Assembly: GCA_001914235.1 (NCBI GenBank)
Contig: MQUF01000008.1
Coordinates: forward strand, 1 to 64,000
DNA: 64,000 nucleotides
Direction: 5' to 3'
DNA from: Desulfobulbaceae bacterium DB1
GTDB taxonomy: Bacteria; Desulfobacterota; Desulfobulbia; Desulfobulbales; SURF-16
Shown here: positions 42,515-50,845 of the stretch, piece by piece
How positions within the stretch are numbered: position 1 is the stretch's first letter
Layout: every line of letters starts with the position of its first letter
Notes under the pieces: model-generated
Told to the model about the DNA's origin: nothing
Database searches by the model: none
The model's input: the letters and a program-made list of their open reading frames with translations, nothing else
Translations under genes and position numbers: made by a program

Positions 42515-43377
42515 GTCAGTTTTGTTGTTTCGTTGTATTGATAAAAGAATTTGTTGATGATTTTCTCCATGTTCTCCTGGAAATTCGGCACATCAGGCAA
42601 TTCCTGATTCTGGTCGATGAACTCCTGGACATCGAAATTAAAGGCGTCGGGCATCAGTGAACGGATGCCGATACTTTCCACCAGGAAATTGGCCAGGCTG
42701 ACGATCTTGACATGAAGCAACTGTTCTTCCTTGGCGTGTTTCTGGAAATGATGAAAGCCCACCGGCAGGTAAATGTCCTCGGGAAGGCCCCATTTCCGGA
42801 GAAGCGCCATGCCGACCTTGGCATGATCTGTGCCGAGCAGGTACATCTCAAGCTCGATTAAGGTGCGGAATTTCCTCCCCAGATTTTTATTGTTGCTGAT
42901 GGCCAGCTGTAACGGTCTGTTTAAGATTACCTTGCCGATATCATGCAGCAGGGAGGCGGTATAGATACTGCTCGAATCTTCAATATCGGCATATTTGGCG
43001 ATTACGGAGGAAAGCACCGCGGTGGCATGGCTGTGCTGCCAGAGGGATCCCGGTTCCAGGTTGTAGGCCTGCTGCGGCGATTTCATCAAACCGACCGATG
43101 CCCCGGTAATGGCGATCATTTTCACTGTTTCCAGGCCGAGGCGGATGATGATCTCCTTCACCGAGGTAATTTCCCGCATGTGGCCGAAATAGGCCGAGTT
43201 GGCAAGCCGCAGCATATTGGCGGTAAGGCTCGGGTCCATTTCGATTTTTTTTGCCATTTCCTGAATATTTCCCTGTTCGTCATGGGCCAGTTGCAGGACA
43301 TCCAGGGCTATATCGGGCCGGGGTATCAGTTTGTCGATATCGTGAATGTATTTTTTTTCAGCTTCCATATTCTTCAT
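42511..43377 (-). CDS. HDOD-domain signalling protein
   Basis: The 288-residue protein is one HDOD domain. It shows LPRPDIALDVLQLAHDEQ-like start, IEMDPSLTANMLRLANSAYFG, VKEIIIRLGLETVKMIAITG, SLLHDIGKVILN and the later DHAKVGMALLRKWGLPE. The HD pair is present in LLHDIGK, but HDOD proteins usually lack full HD phosphohydrolase activity and act as regulatory partners in motility and second-messenger signalling. It overlaps the tail of the GGDEF gene convergently. The start could also be the ATG three codons later. Neither start has a strong ribosome site. Confidence 0.88.
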   Translation of the reverse strand: MKNMEAEKKYIHDIDKLIPRPDIALDVLQLAHDEQGNIQEMAKKIEMDPSLTANMLRLANSAYFGHMREITSVKEIIIRLGLETVKMIAITGASVGLMKSPQQAYNLEPGSLWQHSHATAVLSSVIAKYADIEDSSSIYTASLLHDIGKVILNRPLQLAISNNKNLGRKFRTLIELEMYLLGTDHAKVGMALLRKWGLPEDIYLPVGFHHFQKHAKEEQLLHVKIVSLANFLVESIGIRSLMPDAFNFDVQEFIDQNQELPDVPNFQENMEKIINKFFYQYNETTKLT

Positions 43378-43436
43378 GCCGAAACGCCGTGGTCGGGCGG
43401 TTTATTGTTTTCTTTCATGAGGTGTGGAAGGCGCAA

Positions 43437-44441
43437 TCAGCCCTCCTGCAGCCGGACGACGATTCTTCCCGCTGTTTTTCCTCGAAGTATGCTTTCTATT
43501 TCTTTGTCTAAAAGCTCCAAGCCGACAACCTTGACGGCTTCGCGCGGCAGATTGAGTTTCCATTCTCCGGCCAGTTTCGACCAGACGTTGCAACGAATGG
43601 GAAAAGGGCATGTGGCTGAGTCTATTCCGCTCAAGGTCACCCCACGGAGGATAAAGGGATAAACGGATGTCGGCAGGGCAGGTGAGGCGACATTGCCGCA
43701 GCAGGTAACGATTCCTCCATATCGGGTGGACTTGATGGTCGTGGCAAGGATCTCGCCTCCCACGGTATCGATGGATGCCGCCCATTTTTCCCGCAACAGA
43801 AGACGATTGGTGGTGTCGGTCGCTTCCTGGCGGGAGAGGATGTGACGTGCGCCGAGTCGCCGCAGCAGATCATGTTCCTCGCTCTTGCCGGTTACCGCTG
43901 CAACCTCGTAGCCCAGTTTGGCCAGGATGGCCACCGAGATGCTTCCCACGCCTCCGGTTGCGCCGCTGACCAGGATTTTCCCGTCTTTCGTCTGCACGCC
44001 GTGCTCAACGATCTTCAATACCGACTGGGCCGCGGTGAAACCAGCCGTTCCGAAAACCATGGCCTCAAAAAGGCTTAACCCTTCCGGCAACGGGACGATC
44101 CATTCAGCCGGCACGCGGATGTACTGACCAAACCCGCCGGGGATCTTGGTGCCGAGGTCAAAACTTGTGACGATGACGTCATCACCCGGTTTTACCCGAT
44201 CGGACCTGCTCGCAACAACCGTTCCGGCCGCGTCGATACCGGGGGTGTGCGGATAGCGCCTGGTAACACCTTTGTTGCCGGAAGCGGACAGGGCGTCTTT
44301 GTAATTAAGCGAAGAGAAATGAACCTTGATCAGCACGTCGTGGTCAGGAAGATCTGAGATTTTTCGCTCTTCGATTCTCCTGGTGAAAACATTATCAGGT
44401 TCTTCCCTGGCAACAAGGGCATGAAAAATTTCCCGGGACAT
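43437..44441 (-). CDS. acuI: YhdH/AcuI-family NADPH-dependent reductase (acrylyl-CoA reductase-like)
   Basis: The 334-residue medium-chain oxidoreductase without zinc ligands shows HFSSLNYKDALSASGNKGV and TPGIDAAGTV, which are typical of the YhdH/AcuI group. It also has the cofactor loop VSGATGGVGSISVAILAKLGYEVAAVTGK and IDTVGGEILATTI. AcuI reduces acryloyl-CoA to propionyl-CoA with NADPH; YhdH homologues have unsettled substrates. The protein is complete. It is divergent from the NSS transporter with a 299-base gap. A role in detoxifying acryloyl-CoA or quinones is family knowledge, not shown here. Confidence 0.88.
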   Translation of the reverse strand: MSREIFHALVAREEPDNVFTRRIEERKISDLPDHDVLIKVHFSSLNYKDALSASGNKGVTRRYPHTPGIDAAGTVVASRSDRVKPGDDVIVTSFDLGTKIPGGFGQYIRVPAEWIVPLPEGLSLFEAMVFGTAGFTAAQSVLKIVEHGVQTKDGKILVSGATGGVGSISVAILAKLGYEVAAVTGKSEEHDLLRRLGARHILSRQEATDTTNRLLLREKWAASIDTVGGEILATTIKSTRYGGIVTCCGNVASPALPTSVYPFILRGVTLSGIDSATCPFPIRCNVWSKLAGEWKLNLPREAVKVVGLELLDKEIESILRGKTAGRIVVRLQEG

Positions 44442-44526
44442 GGCTATCGAATTTTTACCTCTTTTCTTAGTAAAACAATACGGTTAAGATGTACTTTCAA
44501 AACATCTTACCTGATTCCATACTTTA

Positions 44527-44554
44527 TTGACAAAGATTTATTTTCATTTAGAGT
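44527..44554 (+). promoter_or_regulatory. Candidate sigma70 promoter for the NSS transporter
   Basis: TTGACA (44527-44532), a 16-base spacer and TAGAGT (44549-44554). It would give a leader of about 180 bases before the ATG at 44741. The -10 match is only four of six. Confidence 0.3.
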
Positions 44555-44655
44555 GGCTTTTACTGATAAAATGAGCCTTTCTGCCGGGAAAAGAAGGCGC
44601 ATGACATGAATCGGCACGCACACGCCCTTGCCAAAACAACGACAACATCACAATA

Positions 44656-44689
44656 GGGTGAACGGCGTAACGGTCTGTAACGGAATAGT
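44656..44689. repeat. Copy A of a short dispersed repeat
   Basis: The segment beginning GGGTGAACGGCGTAACGG and ending GGAATAGTT aligns with 63766-63799 (CTGTGAACGGCATAAGGG ... GGAATCAGTT) with about 28 of 34 positions equal and short gaps. Both copies are intergenic. Their nature is unknown. Confidence 0.35.
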
Positions 44690-44740
44690 TGGATGTGGAA
44701 TGGTTCTTTCAAAGGCCCTATGCAGTGAGGTTGACAAAAA

Positions 44741-46300
44741 ATGACTGATTCAGCGCAACGGGCCCTTTGGGGCAGCAAATTGGGTTTTTTGCTCGCCGCT
44801 ATCGGCTCGGCCATCGGACTCGGCAACATATGGCGTTTCAGTTACATGACGTTTGAGCATGGCGGCGGCGCCTTTCTGATTCCGTACCTCTGCGCCCTGC
44901 TGCTGGCCGGTATTCCGCTGATGATCCTGGAATATGCATTAGGTCATCGGGAAAAAGGCTCTTCTCCGCTGGCTTTTACCCGGGTATCTTCCAAATGGGA
45001 ATGGGCCGGCTGGTGGATGCCGACGGTCGCCCTGTTCGGCATCATGCTCTATTATGCCGTGATAATCGGCTGGTGCATCAATTACTTCTTCTTTTCCTTC
45101 AACCTTGCCTGGGGAGCCGATCCGCAGGCTTTTTTCTTCAACTCCTTCCTGCAGCTCTCGGATTCCCCGTTCCATCTCGGCGGCATCAGAATTCCCATCC
45201 TTTCCTCAACCTTTGTCGTCTGGTTTCTTTGCTGGATTATCTGTTACCGCGAGGTCAATCACGGTATTGAAAAGGCGTGCACCATTTTCATGCCGATTCT
45301 TTTTTTGCTGACATTTATTCTTGTCGGCTGGACCCTCACCCTTGACGGGGCAATCGACGGTATTCGCAATTTCTATCTTTCCGCTGACTGGGATAAAATT
45401 AATATTTTTAAAAATTTTGATGATCCGGATGTCTGGTCGGTCTGGACCGCGGCATTCGGCCAGATATTCTTCACCCTGTCGCTCGGCTTCGGCATTATGA
45501 TCACCTATGCCAGCTATTTGCCGAAAAAAACGGATATTGTCGGCAATGCCGTCTGGACAGCAGTGATTAACTGCACCTATTCTTTTATCGCCGGATTTGC
45601 CGTGTTCGGCATTGTCGGGTTCATGGCCCATGTCAAGGGGGTTGGCTTCAGCGAGGTGATCAAGGGGGGGCCGCAGCTTGCCTTTGTTGTCTATCCTGAA
45701 GCGATACGCCAGCTTCCTTTCGGCCAGTCGATTTTCGGCGTTATTTTCTTTTTCGTGCTCATCGTTGCCGGCCTTTCATCCGGTATCTCTTTGGTCGAGG
45801 CCCTGACCTGCGCCATAACGGATAAATTTTCCTGGACGCGGAAGATCACGGTTAGCGTCATTTGTCTGCTTGGGTTTTTGGGCAGTATTATTTTTACCAC
45901 CCGGGCCGGGATGCTTATTCTTGACATCACCGACCATTTCATCACCAATTACGGGTTGATCATGGGGGGGATTTTCGAGTGTTATCTGGTCGGCTGGCTG
46001 CTGAAAGCACGCACGGCGCGGGAGCATGTCAACCGGGCGGGGGGCGTGCGCCTGCCCCTGTTGTGGGATTTGTGCGTGCGCTATTTCACGCCCTTTGTTC
46101 TTATCGTCATTATCGCCCAGGCCTTTATGGGCGAAATGGGCAAGGCCTATGGCGGCTATTCGGCTGATGCGCTGATCCTCTTCGGGGTCGGCTGGCTGCT
46201 TCTGACCATTGTTGTTGCCGTCTGTTTCACCTTTTATCCCTGGAAGCCGGAGACATTAAAGAAAAAGCATCATGTCCAGGAAGATCAACTTTTAGTTTGA
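44741..46300 (+). CDS. Sodium:neurotransmitter symporter (NSS/SNF) family transporter
   Basis: The 519-residue membrane protein has about 12 helices and the NSS start WGSKLGFLLAAIGSAIGLGNIWRFSYM, with the unwound TM1 residues for Na+ and substrate. GGGAFLIPY is TM2, and the TM8 region GLSSGISLVEALTC follows later. Bacterial NSS members such as LeuT and TnaT import amino acids with sodium. The substrate cannot be deduced. GAGG lies before the ATG. A hypothetical gene begins immediately after the stop, so the two may share a transcript. Confidence 0.93.
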   Translation: MTDSAQRALWGSKLGFLLAAIGSAIGLGNIWRFSYMTFEHGGGAFLIPYLCALLLAGIPLMILEYALGHREKGSSPLAFTRVSSKWEWAGWWMPTVALFGIMLYYAVIIGWCINYFFFSFNLAWGADPQAFFFNSFLQLSDSPFHLGGIRIPILSSTFVVWFLCWIICYREVNHGIEKACTIFMPILFLLTFILVGWTLTLDGAIDGIRNFYLSADWDKINIFKNFDDPDVWSVWTAAFGQIFFTLSLGFGIMITYASYLPKKTDIVGNAVWTAVINCTYSFIAGFAVFGIVGFMAHVKGVGFSEVIKGGPQLAFVVYPEAIRQLPFGQSIFGVIFFFVLIVAGLSSGISLVEALTCAITDKFSWTRKITVSVICLLGFLGSIIFTTRAGMLILDITDHFITNYGLIMGGIFECYLVGWLLKARTAREHVNRAGGVRLPLLWDLCVRYFTPFVLIVIIAQAFMGEMGKAYGGYSADALILFGVGWLLLTIVVAVCFTFYPWKPETLKKKHHVQEDQLLV

Positions 46301-46302
46301 TT

Positions 46303-46839
46303 ATGGGAGCACGCGTGTCAACCGAACCTGTTGCTGTCTGCGAGAAGCTTTTTGCCCTTTACCGTGTCACCTCCGAACGGTTGACCGATTTTCTCAAGGG
46401 CGCAAGCCATACCGGGTGTGGCGTCAAGGCCAATGAATTTGATGTCTTCTGCGCCTTCTGGGTGACCACCTGTTATCTGCGCAGCACTTCGTCACCTTCC
46501 ACCGCCGATATTGAAAATTTCAACCGATCCGTTATCGTCGCCATAATCGACAGGATTGTCGCCGGCCGGGAGGAGGATCTTGATGATGACTCCATCAATT
46601 CCCTGGGCGAAACCATAACCGATGTGTTTGTCGAGCGGTTTTCCGGTTACCGGGAATTTTTCCAGGCTGACGCCGGGCAGGGCGGAAGCGAGGTTCTTTC
46701 CTCCTTTCCCCGTCTGAGAGAAGGTTTTTTGACCAACATCCTTGACGGACCGGTTTCACAAGATGCGCCGATCCGCGACCTGCTCGGAAATCTTCTGCGG
46801 GATCTCTTGACCAAATCCATGCGCTATTTTGCCGCGTGA
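46303..46839 (+). CDS. Hypothetical protein downstream of the NSS transporter
   Basis: A 178-residue soluble protein with no signal peptide, no membrane helix and no recognised motif. It is acidic, mostly helical by composition, and has three Cys in the first 65 residues (VCEKLF, GCGVKA, FCAFWVTTCY). A GTG at 46315 with GGGAG five bases upstream is an equally good start and would drop four residues. It begins three bases after the transporter stop, so co-expression is likely. A hairpin (CCAACT/AGTTGG, 46874-46890) lies downstream. Function unknown. Confidence 0.6.
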   Translation: MGARVSTEPVAVCEKLFALYRVTSERLTDFLKGASHTGCGVKANEFDVFCAFWVTTCYLRSTSSPSTADIENFNRSVIVAIIDRIVAGREEDLDDDSINSLGETITDVFVERFSGYREFFQADAGQGGSEVLSSFPRLREGFLTNILDGPVSQDAPIRDLLGNLLRDLLTKSMRYFAA

Positions 46840-46915
46840 CAGGTCGTGTCAGGTGTTTGAGCCGCATTCGCGACCAACTTACTGAGTTGGCTAACTTCAT
46901 GAAAATACAAAAAAT

Positions 46916-47887
46916 ATGAAAAACATAAAAGTAGGTGTTATCGGCGTCGGTTATCTCGGCAAGTTTCATGCGCAGAAGTATGCGGCCATGGAGAATGTCG
47001 AGCTGGTGGGCGTTGCCGATGTTGTCCTGAGCGCCGCCAGGCAGGTGGCTGCTGCTTGCGGTACACGGGCCTTTGCCGATTACCGGCAACTGCTGCCCCT
47101 GGTTGACGCGGTCAGCGTTGTCGTTCCCACTCCGATGCATCACCCGGTGGCCACGGAGTGTTTTGCCGCGGGTGTTGATGTCATGCTGGAAAAGCCCATG
47201 ACCGTCACCCTGGAAGAGGCGGATGACCTCATCAAAAAGGCGGAAAACGGCCGGCGGATCCTTCAGGTCGGCCATCTCGAAAGGTTCAATCCGGCAATTG
47301 TCGCCATGCAGGATTATCTGACCTGTCCGCTCTTTATCGAATCCCAGCGGGTCCATTCCTTTAAGCCCCGGGGGGCGGATGTGGATGTCGTTCTTGATCT
47401 GATGATTCATGACATCGACATCATTCTCCATGTGGTCCCTTCGCCGCTTCAGTCAATCGATACCATCGGCGCGTCGGTGGTGACCGGGGGAACGGATGTC
47501 GCCACCGCGCATCTCATCTTTGAAAACGGCTGCGCCGCCAATGTGACGGTGAGCCGCGTTGCCCATGACAATGTGCGCAGCCTGCGTATTTATCAGCCGG
47601 GAAGTTCGCTGACGGTAAACTATGCCACCAAGGAGATAACCGTCATCGAGCGGCAAACCGGTCTGACACCGGAGGGATACCCGCGGGAGGAGATTATCCA
47701 TTTCTGTTTCACGGAAAAGGACGCGTTGCAGGTCGAACTGGCCGATTTCATTGCTAATGTGCGGGCAAGGCGGATGCCGATGGTTTCCGGCCGGGAAGGG
47801 CGGCAGGCTCTGGAGGTGGCACTGCGCATTATCCGCCAGATCCGGGAGCATCATGACCGGTATAAAGAGACTTTATGCGTCGGGTGA
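46916..47887 (+). CDS. Gfo/Idh/MocA-family NAD(P)-dependent oxidoreductase
   Basis: The 323-residue protein has the Rossmann motif VGVIGVGYLGKFHAQKY at its start, VVVPTPMHHPVA and the family hallmark EKPMT (about 98-102), then the C-terminal alpha/beta domain with LMIHDIDI. It overlaps lpxB by 13 bases, so the two are translationally coupled. In some bacteria a Gfo/Idh enzyme (GnnA) with an aminotransferase (GnnB) makes the 3-amino sugar of lipid A, and a gene of this family lies next to lpx genes in many Desulfobacterota. No gnnB is in this window, so the role is only suggested by position. Confidence 0.9.
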   Translation: MKNIKVGVIGVGYLGKFHAQKYAAMENVELVGVADVVLSAARQVAAACGTRAFADYRQLLPLVDAVSVVVPTPMHHPVATECFAAGVDVMLEKPMTVTLEEADDLIKKAENGRRILQVGHLERFNPAIVAMQDYLTCPLFIESQRVHSFKPRGADVDVVLDLMIHDIDIILHVVPSPLQSIDTIGASVVTGGTDVATAHLIFENGCAANVTVSRVAHDNVRSLRIYQPGSSLTVNYATKEITVIERQTGLTPEGYPREEIIHFCFTEKDALQVELADFIANVRARRMPMVSGREGRQALEVALRIIRQIREHHDRYKETLCVG

Positions 47888-49020
47888 TGATTGTCAGCGG
47901 TGAGGCCTCCGGCGATCTGCACGGCGCTCATCTGGTGGCGGCCTTGAAGGAAATGATCCCGGATCTTTCCGTCTGCGGCATGGGCGGCAGGGAACTGCGC
48001 GCACAGGGCGTCGACATCCTCTATGATGCCGCCAAAATGGCTGTCGTCGGGCTCGTTGAAGTCCTGGCCCATCTTGCCGACATCCGGAAGGCCCAGAAAA
48101 TCCTCGAAGACGAACTGCGCCGTAATCCCCCTGATCTGCTCATCCTCATCGACTATCCCGACTTTAATTTGCTGCTGGCGGCCAAGGCAAAAAAGCTCGG
48201 CATCCCGATTTTTTATTATATCAGTCCCCAGGTATGGGCGTGGCGCAGCGGCCGGGTGAAAAAAATCGGTCGACTGGTTGACCGGATGGCGGTCATCCTG
48301 CCCTTTGAAAAAGATTTTTATCATAAAAGGGGGGTTGAGGTGGATTATGTCGGCCATCCACTGCTTGATTCGGTGAAAAAAACACTGGGCAGGGAACGCT
48401 TCTGCGAACTGCACGGCATTGACCCGCGTCATGTTCTGGTCGGCCTGCTGCCCGGCAGCAGAAAAAAGGAAATACGCGCCATGCTGCCCGTTTTTCTGCA
48501 AACGATGGCTGGTATGCAAGCGCTTCATGAAAAAATGACGGTGCTCATTCCCCTGGCTCCGACCCTGACCGCGGCGGATCTCGAGGAATGCGGGCTTGCC
48601 CGCAACGTTTCCGGGATCAGGGTTATCAGCGACAACCGCTACGATCTGATGGCCGCCTGTGATCTGGCCTTGGCCACTTCGGGAACGGTAACCCTGGAGC
48701 TTGCCGTTCTTGACGTGCCGATGGTTGTTTCCTATAAAATGGCACCCTTGACCTGGTTCATCGGCAACATGCTGGTGGATGTCGATTTCGGTTCTTTGGT
48801 GAACCTTATCGCCGGCAAGGAGGTGGTGCGGGAACTGATGCAGCAGGATGCGACGGTTGTGAAGCTTTGTGCGGCACTGGAGGAGATCTGGCCCGGCTCA
48901 GCGAAAAGAGAGCAGCTGCTGCGGGAACTTTCCGCGGTGCGGGAAAAACTGGGAAAGGGGGGGGCATCGCGTCGGGCGGCAGAGATTGCCATTGCCGCAG
49001 CCCACAAAGTAACACATTGA
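47875..49020 (+). CDS. lpxB: Lipid-A-disaccharide synthase
   Basis: The 381-residue GT19 enzyme shows MIVSGEASGDLHGAHL at the N-terminus, VGLVEVLAHL, IDYPDFN, YYISPQVWAW, DYVGHPL, LLPGSRKKEI and ATSGTVTLELA, all in the usual order. It joins UDP-2,3-diacylglucosamine with lipid X to form the lipid A disaccharide at the inner face of the membrane. This gene is the clearest evidence that the cell makes lipopolysaccharide. An IS630-family element begins 48 bases after its stop and may have removed a terminator or downstream partner. Confidence 0.97.
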   Translation: MRRVMIVSGEASGDLHGAHLVAALKEMIPDLSVCGMGGRELRAQGVDILYDAAKMAVVGLVEVLAHLADIRKAQKILEDELRRNPPDLLILIDYPDFNLLLAAKAKKLGIPIFYYISPQVWAWRSGRVKKIGRLVDRMAVILPFEKDFYHKRGVEVDYVGHPLLDSVKKTLGRERFCELHGIDPRHVLVGLLPGSRKKEIRAMLPVFLQTMAGMQALHEKMTVLIPLAPTLTAADLEECGLARNVSGIRVISDNRYDLMAACDLALATSGTVTLELAVLDVPMVVSYKMAPLTWFIGNMLVDVDFGSLVNLIAGKEVVRELMQQDATVVKLCAALEEIWPGSAKREQLLRELSAVREKLGKGGASRRAAEIAIAAAHKVTH

Positions 49021-49067
49021 AAACAGGTTAAAAAAATAAGTGAAGAATGTACGAAAAACTGTTACTA

Positions 49068-50291
49068 GTACAATGTAAAATTTAAGTTTTCGTATTTTTG
49101 CGTGATATTTGTTATAGTCGTCTTCAAAATACAAGGAGGACGACATGGCACCAAGATACAGAGTGACATTAACAAAAGAGGAACGGGAAGATTTGGAGGC
49201 TATTTCAACTAAAGGGAAAAGGGCAGCCCGCACCGTACTGTATGCTCGAGCATTACTTCTGCTTGATGCGGGGGAACATGGACCGAAGTGGGTTGTCACT
49301 CAGGTCGCAGAAGCTTTAGGGACAACGACGCGGAGTTTAGAACACTTAAAGAAACGATTTGTTGAAGAAGGTCTTTCTGCCGCCCTTGAACGTAAGGAGC
49401 GCGAGACCCCTCCGCGAGAAATTCAATTCGGAGGAGAATTTGAAGCACATCTTTTGGCTTTGGCATGTTCGGATGCTCCAGAAGGTAAAAATCGATGGAC
49501 AGTACGTCTGTTGGCTGAGAAAATGGTCGAGCTGAAGATGGTAACGAGTGTTTCTCCGATGACGGTATGTAACACTTTAAAAAAAATGAACTTAAGCCTC
49601 ACCAAAGCAAATACTGGAAGATACCGCCGGATCAAAACGCCAGTTTTGTAGCGGCAATGGAAGATATACTCGAAGTTTATGCGCGTCCGTATAGTCAAGA
49701 ATTCCCGGTTGTGTGCATGGATGAATCGAGTGTACAGTTAATCGGGGAGGTGCATGAGCCTATTCCGGCAGCCCCTGGCCATCCTGTTCTGATGGATGAT
49801 GAATATGTTCGCAATGGGGTCGCAAGCATATTACTTGAGGTAGAACCGCTTGGGGGAAAGCGCAAGGTAAAAATTACTGAACAGCGGACACGGATTGATT
49901 GGGCCCATTTCATCAAAGAGATGCTTGAAGAGCGTTATGCCGATGCCAAGAAAGTAGTTTTGGTCATGGACAACCTCAATACACACGACACGGCCTCGCT
50001 CTATGCGGCTTTCCCACCTGAAGAAGCCAGGGGCTTGGCGGAACGTCTTGAAATACACTACACCCCGAAACACGGGAGTTGGCTGAACATAGCAGAGATT
50101 GAACTCAGTGTATTGAAGCGGCAATGCCTTGCAGGCCGGATTGATTGTATCGAGAAGATGCGAGCTGAAGTGGCGGCATGGAACATTGATCGAAATAACC
50201 GCCAGACTAAGGTTGATTGGCAGTTTAGAACAGATGATGCGCGAATAAAACTAAAACGGCTTTATCCGAAACTTTAACATATACAATGTAC
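49068..50291 (+). mobile_element. IS630-family insertion sequence
   Basis: The element is 1224 bp and is flanked by TA on each side (49066-49067 and 50292-50293), as expected for IS630, which duplicates a TA target. Its ends form imperfect inverted repeats starting GTACAATGTA on the left and GTACATTGTA on the right in reverse complement, followed by further matching TTAA and GTTTTCG/GTTTCG blocks. Two overlapping reading frames encode the transposase. It lies between lpxB and a CheY-like gene and breaks no recognisable gene. Confidence 0.9.
49145..50277 (+). CDS. IS630-family transposase, two frames joined by a -1 frameshift
   Basis: The first frame (49145-49651) holds helix-turn-helix regions and ends out of frame. 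The second frame carries the DDE nuclease: VCMDESS, VMDNLNTH and NIAEIELSVL, ending at 50277. The frames meet at a run of eight A (49579-49586) that reads A-AAA-AAA in the zero frame, a classic -1 slippery heptamer. After slipping, the protein continues NELKPHQSKYWKIPPDQNA, exactly as in unbroken IS630 transposases. Fused length is about 377 residues. A true programmed frameshift is likely, but a one-base indel in the A run cannot be excluded. Confidence 0.88.
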
Positions 50292-50309
50292 TAGAGCACA
50301 TTGACTGCT

Positions 50310-50393
50310 TCGCAAAAAGCCGCTCGATAGTCGTGCAATGCACGATAACTTGTTGATTTGTCGTCGAAAATTAGTGTAAATGACTTTTTGCGA
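50310..50393. repeat. Nested inverted repeats upstream of the CheY-like gene
   Basis: TCGCAAAAAG (50310-50319) is the exact complement of CTTTTTGCGA (50384-50393). Inside lies a second perfect hairpin, TCGTGC (50331-50336) with GCACGA (50340-50345). The structure directly abuts the IS630 element and ends 40 bases before the CheY-like ATG. It could be a regulatory mRNA fold, a terminator of the former lpxB transcript or a remnant of a small mobile repeat. Confidence 0.45.
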
Positions 50394-50433
50394 GTCCGGC
50401 GAAATTCAGGTGGATTTTACAGGGAGAGGTTTC

Positions 50434-50844
50434 ATGAAAATTCTGATTGCCGAAGATGACGTCATGACCAGGGTCATCCTGCAGGAGATGCTGTCCGAGG
50501 TCGGGACCACCCATGGCGTTGAAAACGGGCGGGAGGCGATTGACGTTTTCACCCGGGCTCTCCATGACAAGGACCCGTTTGATCTGGTCTGCCTCGATAT
50601 CATGATGCCTGAACTCAACGGGCAGGATGCCCTGGTTCGGATTCGTAAGATTGAAGAAGACATGGGTGTTATTCCTGAATACCAGGTCAAGGTGATCATG
50701 ATAACCGCGCTGAGCGATCCGGAAAACATCATGAAGGCCCATGTGGAAGGACGCTGTGAGGCCTATATGACCAAGCCGGTCAAGATGAACAACTTGCTCG
50801 ACCAGATCAAGAAGCTCGGCCTGGTGGTATCCTATTCCTTTTGA
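50434..50844 (+). CDS. CheY-like single-domain response regulator
   Basis: The 136-residue protein is a lone receiver domain. It has the acidic pair in IAEDDV, the phosphoacceptor Asp in VCLDIMMPELNG, the switch Thr/Ser in MITALSD and the conserved Lys in MTKPV. No output domain is present, so it acts by protein contact. GGGAGAG lies before the ATG. No histidine kinase or chemotaxis gene is adjacent. The stop is one base from the converging mutY stop. The upstream region holds nested inverted repeats and the IS630 element, so its expression may have been altered by the insertion. Confidence 0.9.
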   Translation: MKILIAEDDVMTRVILQEMLSEVGTTHGVENGREAIDVFTRALHDKDPFDLVCLDIMMPELNGQDALVRIRKIEEDMGVIPEYQVKVIMITALSDPENIMKAHVEGRCEAYMTKPVKMNNLLDQIKKLGLVVSYSF

Positions 50845-50845
50845 T

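Noticed and set aside
1-50291. A composite transposon bounded by the insertion elements
   Set aside because: The three elements belong to IS91, IS256 and IS630 families with unrelated ends, and the DNA between them is ordinary core genome.
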